A stretch of 17,587 bases of DNA, taken from NCBI GenBank assembly GCA_003140115.1, contig PLIQ01000172.1, positions 4,019 through 21,605 on the forward strand, read 5' to 3'. Numbering within the stretch: the first letter of the stretch is position 1; each line of letters opens with the position of its first letter. The notes under the pieces were generated by a model. It searched no databases. It worked only from the letters and a program-made list of their open reading frames with translations, and was not told where the DNA came from. A program made the position numbers and the translations under genes. Below are positions 14,987 to 17,587 of this stretch, one piece after another. The DNA comes from Actinomycetota bacterium. GTDB taxonomy: Bacteria; Actinomycetota; Actinomycetes; Streptosporangiales; Streptosporangiaceae.

Positions 14987-16474
14987 TCAGCGGACGGACG
15001 GACCAAGCGCTGGCATGCCTAGCAACACGGGAGCGTCAGCGGGCGGGGTGATTGGGACGGGTGCGGCAGGCGGGGCGGACGCCGCGGCCTGCCAGGCGTC
15101 GCCCGCGCGGGTGCGGCGGACGGACAGCGGCTCGGCGTCGGACAGCAGGTAGTGGGGGGCGGCGCGGGTGATGGTCACGGTCACGACGTCGCCGGGGCGG
15201 GGCGCGCCGGGGGTGTTCGGCAGCGCGTGCGGGGCGAAGTGGACCAGGCGGTTGTCGCGGGCACGGCCGGACATCCGGTGGGTGGCGGCGTCCTTGCGGC
15301 CCTCACCCTCGGCGACCAGCACCTCGACCGTCGCGCCGGTCAGCTTCTGGTTCTCGGCGTAGGTGGTCTCCTCGACCAGGGCGGCGAGCCGGTCGTAGCG
15401 CTCCTGCACGACGGTCGCCGGGACCTGGCCGTCCAGAGTGGCGGCGGGGGTGCCCGGGCGGATCGAGTAGCGGAAGGTGAACGCGCCCGCGAAGTGCGCC
15501 TGGCGGACCAGGTCCAGGGTGGCCTCGAAGTCCTGGTCGGTCTCGCCGGGAAAGCCGACGATGATGTCGGTGGTGATGGCGGCGTCGGGGATGGTGGCCC
15601 GGACCCGGTCCAAGATGGCCAGGTAGCGGTCCCGGCGGTAGGCACGGCGCATGGCCTTCAGCACGGTGTCCGAGCCGGACTGCAACGGCATGTGCAGGCT
15701 GGGCATGACGTTCGGGGTCTGCGCCATCGCGTCGATCACGTCGTCGGTGAAGTCCCGGGGGTGCGGGGAGGTGAAGCGGACGCGCTCCAGGCCCTCGATG
15801 TCCCCGCAGCTACGTAGCAGCTTGCCGAACGCCAGCCGGTCACCGAACTCGGCGCCGTAGGAGTTCACGTTCTGGCCGAGCAGCGTGACCTCGAGGACGC
15901 CGTCCGCGACCAGCGCGCCGATCTCGGCCAGGATGTCGCCGGGGCGGCGATCGCGCTCCTTGCCCCGCAGGCTGGGCACGATACAGAAGGTGCAGGTGTT
16001 GTTGCAGCCCACCGAGATCGAGACCCAAGCGGAATAGGCGGACTGGCGGCGGGCCGGCAGCAGTGAGGGGAACGTCTCCAGCGTCTCGGCGAACTCGACC
16101 TGGGCCTCGTTCCTGACCCGGGCCCGCTCGAGCAGCGCGGGCAGTGCGGCCATGTTGTGGGTGCCGTACACCACGTCGACCCAAGGGGCACGCTGGGTGA
16201 TCTTGGTCCGCTCCATCTGGGCCAGGCAGCCGCCCACCGCGATCTGCATGCCGTTCTTCTTCTGCGGCAGCAGGTGGCCCAGGTTCCCGTACAGCCGGTC
16301 GGCCGCGTTCTCGCGGACCGCGCAGGTGTTGAACACCACCACGTCCGGGGTCTGGCCCTCGGCGGCGGGCTGGTAGCCTGCCTCGTCCAGCAGGCCGGCC
16401 AGGCGTTCGGAATCGTGCGCGTTCATCTGGCACCCGTAGGTGCGGATTTGGTAGGTTCGGCCGCCTGCAGTCAC
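14987..16474 (-). CDS. miaB: tRNA-2-methylthio-N6-dimethylallyladenosine synthase MiaB
   Basis: MiaB adds a methylthio group to position 2 of i6A37 in tRNAs that read UNN codons, using two [4Fe-4S] clusters and S-adenosylmethionine. The N-terminal UPF0004 domain has cluster cysteines Cys15 (RTYGCQMN), Cys51 (NTCAVRE) and Cys83 (GGCLAQ). The radical-SAM domain has Cys157, Cys161 and Cys164 in CNNTCTFC, followed by the [11 protein letters not shown] loop. A C-terminal TRAM domain lies near 365-430. RTYGCQMN with NTCAVRE argues for MiaB rather than RimO or MtaB. I chose GTG 16474 (495 residues): it gives the usual short lead-in before RTYQIRTYG, and a TATCCT box 6 nt upstream fits a leaderless transcript. 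The frame allows a GTG at 16507, but it has no ribosome site. Confidence 0.95.
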   Translation of the reverse strand: MTAGGRTYQIRTYGCQMNAHDSERLAGLLDEAGYQPAAEGQTPDVVVFNTCAVRENAADRLYGNLGHLLPQKKNGMQIAVGGCLAQMERTKITQRAPWVDVVYGTHNMAALPALLERARVRNEAQVEFAETLETFPSLLPARRQSAYSAWVSISVGCNNTCTFCIVPSLRGKERDRRPGDILAEIGALVADGVLEVTLLGQNVNSYGAEFGDRLAFGKLLRSCGDIEGLERVRFTSPHPRDFTDDVIDAMAQTPNVMPSLHMPLQSGSDTVLKAMRRAYRRDRYLAILDRVRATIPDAAITTDIIVGFPGETDQDFEATLDLVRQAHFAGAFTFRYSIRPGTPAATLDGQVPATVVQERYDRLAALVEETTYAENQKLTGATVEVLVAEGEGRKDAATHRMSGRARDNRLVHFAPHALPNTPGAPRPGDVVTVTITRAAPHYLLSDAEPLSVRRTRAGDAWQAAASAPPAAPVPITPPADAPVLLGMPALGPSVR

Positions 16475-16480
16475 ACACAC

Positions 16481-16486
16481 AGGATA
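16481..16486 (-). promoter_or_regulatory. Candidate -10 box for leaderless miaB
   Basis: TATCCT (minus strand, TANNNT) ends 6 nt before GTG 16474. There is no Shine-Dalgarno sequence in front of this start, and the spacing fits transcription beginning at the start codon. The -35 is poor (GTGACG with a 15-nt spacer). Confidence 0.35.
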
Positions 16487-16620
16487 GGGGCCTGCCGGGT
16501 GCGTCACGTGGCCGACGGTGAGGCGTGCCTGTGACCGGGGGCGACGGCGAGCACCAGGGCCGTTCAGGATAAAAAAGGGTGAGGCTGCGGGGAGCAGTTG
16601 TCAGGGCACCGACCAGCGTG

Positions 16621-16660
16621 AACAGTTATCTTCTAGTATCAACTGTTCTCTTCTGGTAAC
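16621..16660. repeat. Two tandem 20-bp repeats with a nested inverted repeat, upstream of the kinase gene
   Basis: GTTATCTTCTAGTA (16625-16638) and GTTCTCTTCTGGTA (16645-16658) agree at 12 of 14 positions with a 20-bp period, close to two helical turns. AACAGTT (16621-16627) and AACTGTT (16641-16647) also form 7-bp inverted arms with a 13-nt spacer. The region is AT-rich against its surroundings and lies in the 234-bp divergent gap between miaB and the kinase, about 50 bp before the kinase start. It looks like an operator or a promoter with repeated activator sites; TAGTAT at 16634-16639 could serve as a -10. Confidence 0.5.
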
Positions 16661-16687
16661 GGTCCATGGTCCGTTTAGTGGTGGATT

Positions 16688-16706
16688 GGGTGGGGTGGGA
16701 CTCGGG
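16688..16706 (+). promoter_or_regulatory. G-quadruplex motif at the kinase ribosome-binding position
   Basis: Four G-tracts on the coding strand (16688-16690, 16692-16695, 16697-16699, 16704-16706) have loops of 1, 1 and 4 nt and end 2 nt before the kinase ATG. There is no ordinary AGGAGG; the motif occupies the place where a ribosome site would be. Folding in the mRNA could hinder initiation. Confidence 0.45.
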
Positions 16707-16708
16707 TT

Positions 16709-17587
16709 ATGGAGCAGCTCAAGCCTGGTGACCCGAGCAGGGTGGGTAACTACCGGCTGATCGGGCGGCTTGGCGAAGGCGGGATGGGACAGGTGTTCCT
16801 GGGCCTGTCGCCGGGCGGTCGCCAGGTCGCGGTGAAGATCATCCATCCCGGTTACGCCAGCAGCAAGCAGTTCCGTGAGCGGTTTGCGCGAGAGATCGAG
16901 GCGGCCCGGCGGGTCGGCGGCTTCCACACCGCGTCGGTCGTGGACGCCGATCCGGGCGCGGACCCGCCCTGGATGGTTACCGCGTTCATCCACGGTCCCT
17001 CGCTGCAGCAGGCGGTCGCCGAAGGCGGGCCGTTCGGCCTGGAGCGGGTGTGCCGGCTCGGCGCCGGGCTGGCCGAGGGGCTGGCCGCGATCCACGCCTG
17101 CGGGCTGGTCCACCGTGACCTGAAGCCGAGCAACGTGATCTTGGCCGACGACGGGCCGCGCATCATCGACTTCGGGATCGCGCGGGCAGCCGAGGCCAGC
17201 CCGATGACGACGGCGGGGATGGTCGTCGGCACGTACTCCTACATGTCCCCCGAGCAGTTGCGCGGCGAGGTGGCCGGGCCCGCGAGCGACGTGTTCGCGC
17301 TGGGCTGCATGCTGGCCTTCGCCGCGACCGCCCGGATCACGTTCGGCGATGACTCGATCGTCACCGTGGTCTACCGCATCACCACCGAGCCGCCGGACCT
17401 GTCCGGCGTGACCGAGGAGCACGGTTTCCGGGATCTGGTCAGGGATTGCCTGTCCAAGTCCCCGGCCAACCGGCCCAGCCTGGCCACCATCATGGAACGT
17501 CTGGCCGAGACCGGCACCGCCGCCCAGGCCGTCCTGGCCGATCCGGCCACCGACTACTGGCAGCCCGAGCCAGCCTCTCGCCCGGCG
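16709..17587 (+). CDS. Hanks-type serine/threonine protein kinase (partial, C-terminus off the right edge)
   Basis: Direct translation gives 293 codons in frame to the right edge. The whole kinase domain is present: glycine loop LGEGGMGQV (21-29), ATP-binding Lys43 (AVKII), an alpha-C Glu near 62-64, catalytic loop HRDLKPSN with Asp137, DFG at 154-156, an activation loop with Thr167/Thr168 (SPMTTAGMVVGT), SPE at 180-182, and a final NRPS near 254-257. All catalytic residues are intact, so it should be active, probably by activation-loop autophosphorylation as in PknB-like enzymes. The domain ends near 270 and a Pro-rich linker (WQPEPASRPA) begins at the edge; a membrane segment and sensor domain often follow in this family but are not visible here. 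ATG 16709 is the start, divergent from miaB. Confidence 0.93.
   Translation, partial: MEQLKPGDPSRVGNYRLIGRLGEGGMGQVFLGLSPGGRQVAVKIIHPGYASSKQFRERFAREIEAARRVGGFHTASVVDADPGADPPWMVTAFIHGPSLQQAVAEGGPFGLERVCRLGAGLAEGLAAIHACGLVHRDLKPSNVILADDGPRIIDFGIARAAEASPMTTAGMVVGTYSYMSPEQLRGEVAGPASDVFALGCMLAFAATARITFGDDSIVTVVYRITTEPPDLSGVTEEHGFRDLVRDCLSKSPANRPSLATIMERLAETGTAAQAVLADPATDYWQPEPASRPA

Noticed and set aside
1..17587. CRISPR array, tRNA/rRNA genes, insertion sequences, phage or defence islands
   Set aside because: No regularly spaced repeats, no cloverleaf-like sequence, and no transposase, integrase or recognised defence gene apart from the toxin-antitoxin pair.

Overview
The window is about 17.6 kb of very GC-rich DNA, with strong third-position G/C bias, frequent GTG starts, AGGAG-type ribosome sites and TANNNT -10 boxes. 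Its gene content (Hanks-type Ser/Thr kinase, zinc-ribbon class III cyclase fused to an AAA ATPase, Tat-exported phospholipase C, RHH/PIN toxin-antitoxin pair, several small actinobacterial-type proteins) points to a filamentous actinomycete chromosome. I cannot name the genus. I see no insertion sequence, integrase, CRISPR array, tRNA or rRNA. Coding density is high and the base composition looks uniform, so this reads as ordinary chromosome rather than an island.

Layout from left to right. (1) A large minus-strand gene for a zinc-ribbon / adenylate cyclase / ATPase signalling protein runs off the left edge. It is divergent from a copper (topaquinone) amine oxidase gene at 1883-3766. (2) A 62-residue Gly-rich small protein on the minus strand is convergent with the oxidase, and a 97-residue small protein gene on the plus strand is divergent from it. 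(3) A DUF885 putative zinc metallopeptidase is followed, with stop and start nearly touching, by an alpha/beta hydrolase. (4) A probable PHO box precedes a two-gene unit: a Tat-exported phosphoesterase/phospholipase C, then directly abutting it a secreted YVTN-type beta-propeller. A hairpin separates this unit from the next, oppositely oriented block. (5) The minus-strand block holds a sterol-desaturase/fatty-acid-hydroxylase-like membrane protein, then an RHH antitoxin and a PIN toxin with overlapping stop and start. (6) Divergent from it are a zinc-free medium-chain oxidoreductase and a DUF1330 protein, closed by a hairpin, then a GT39-type membrane mannosyltransferase-like protein. (7) A minus-strand miaB gene converges on the glycosyltransferase with only 3 bp between the stops. 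It is divergent from a Ser/Thr protein kinase gene that runs off the right edge.

Most of these units look like independent housekeeping or accessory transcription units. The clearest functional pairing is the phospholipase C with its beta-propeller: the two domains sit next to each other as separate genes, behind two 11-bp units that resemble PhoP binding sites, which suggests secreted phosphate scavenging. The most unusual non-coding signals are G-tract clusters that cover the start region of both edge genes (cyclase and kinase), a 20-bp-period tandem repeat upstream of the kinase, and a 13-bp-stem hairpin just upstream of the DUF885 gene. I did not find a complete novel multi-gene system. 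The strongest leads are the phospholipase/propeller pair and the regulatory DNA around the kinase start.
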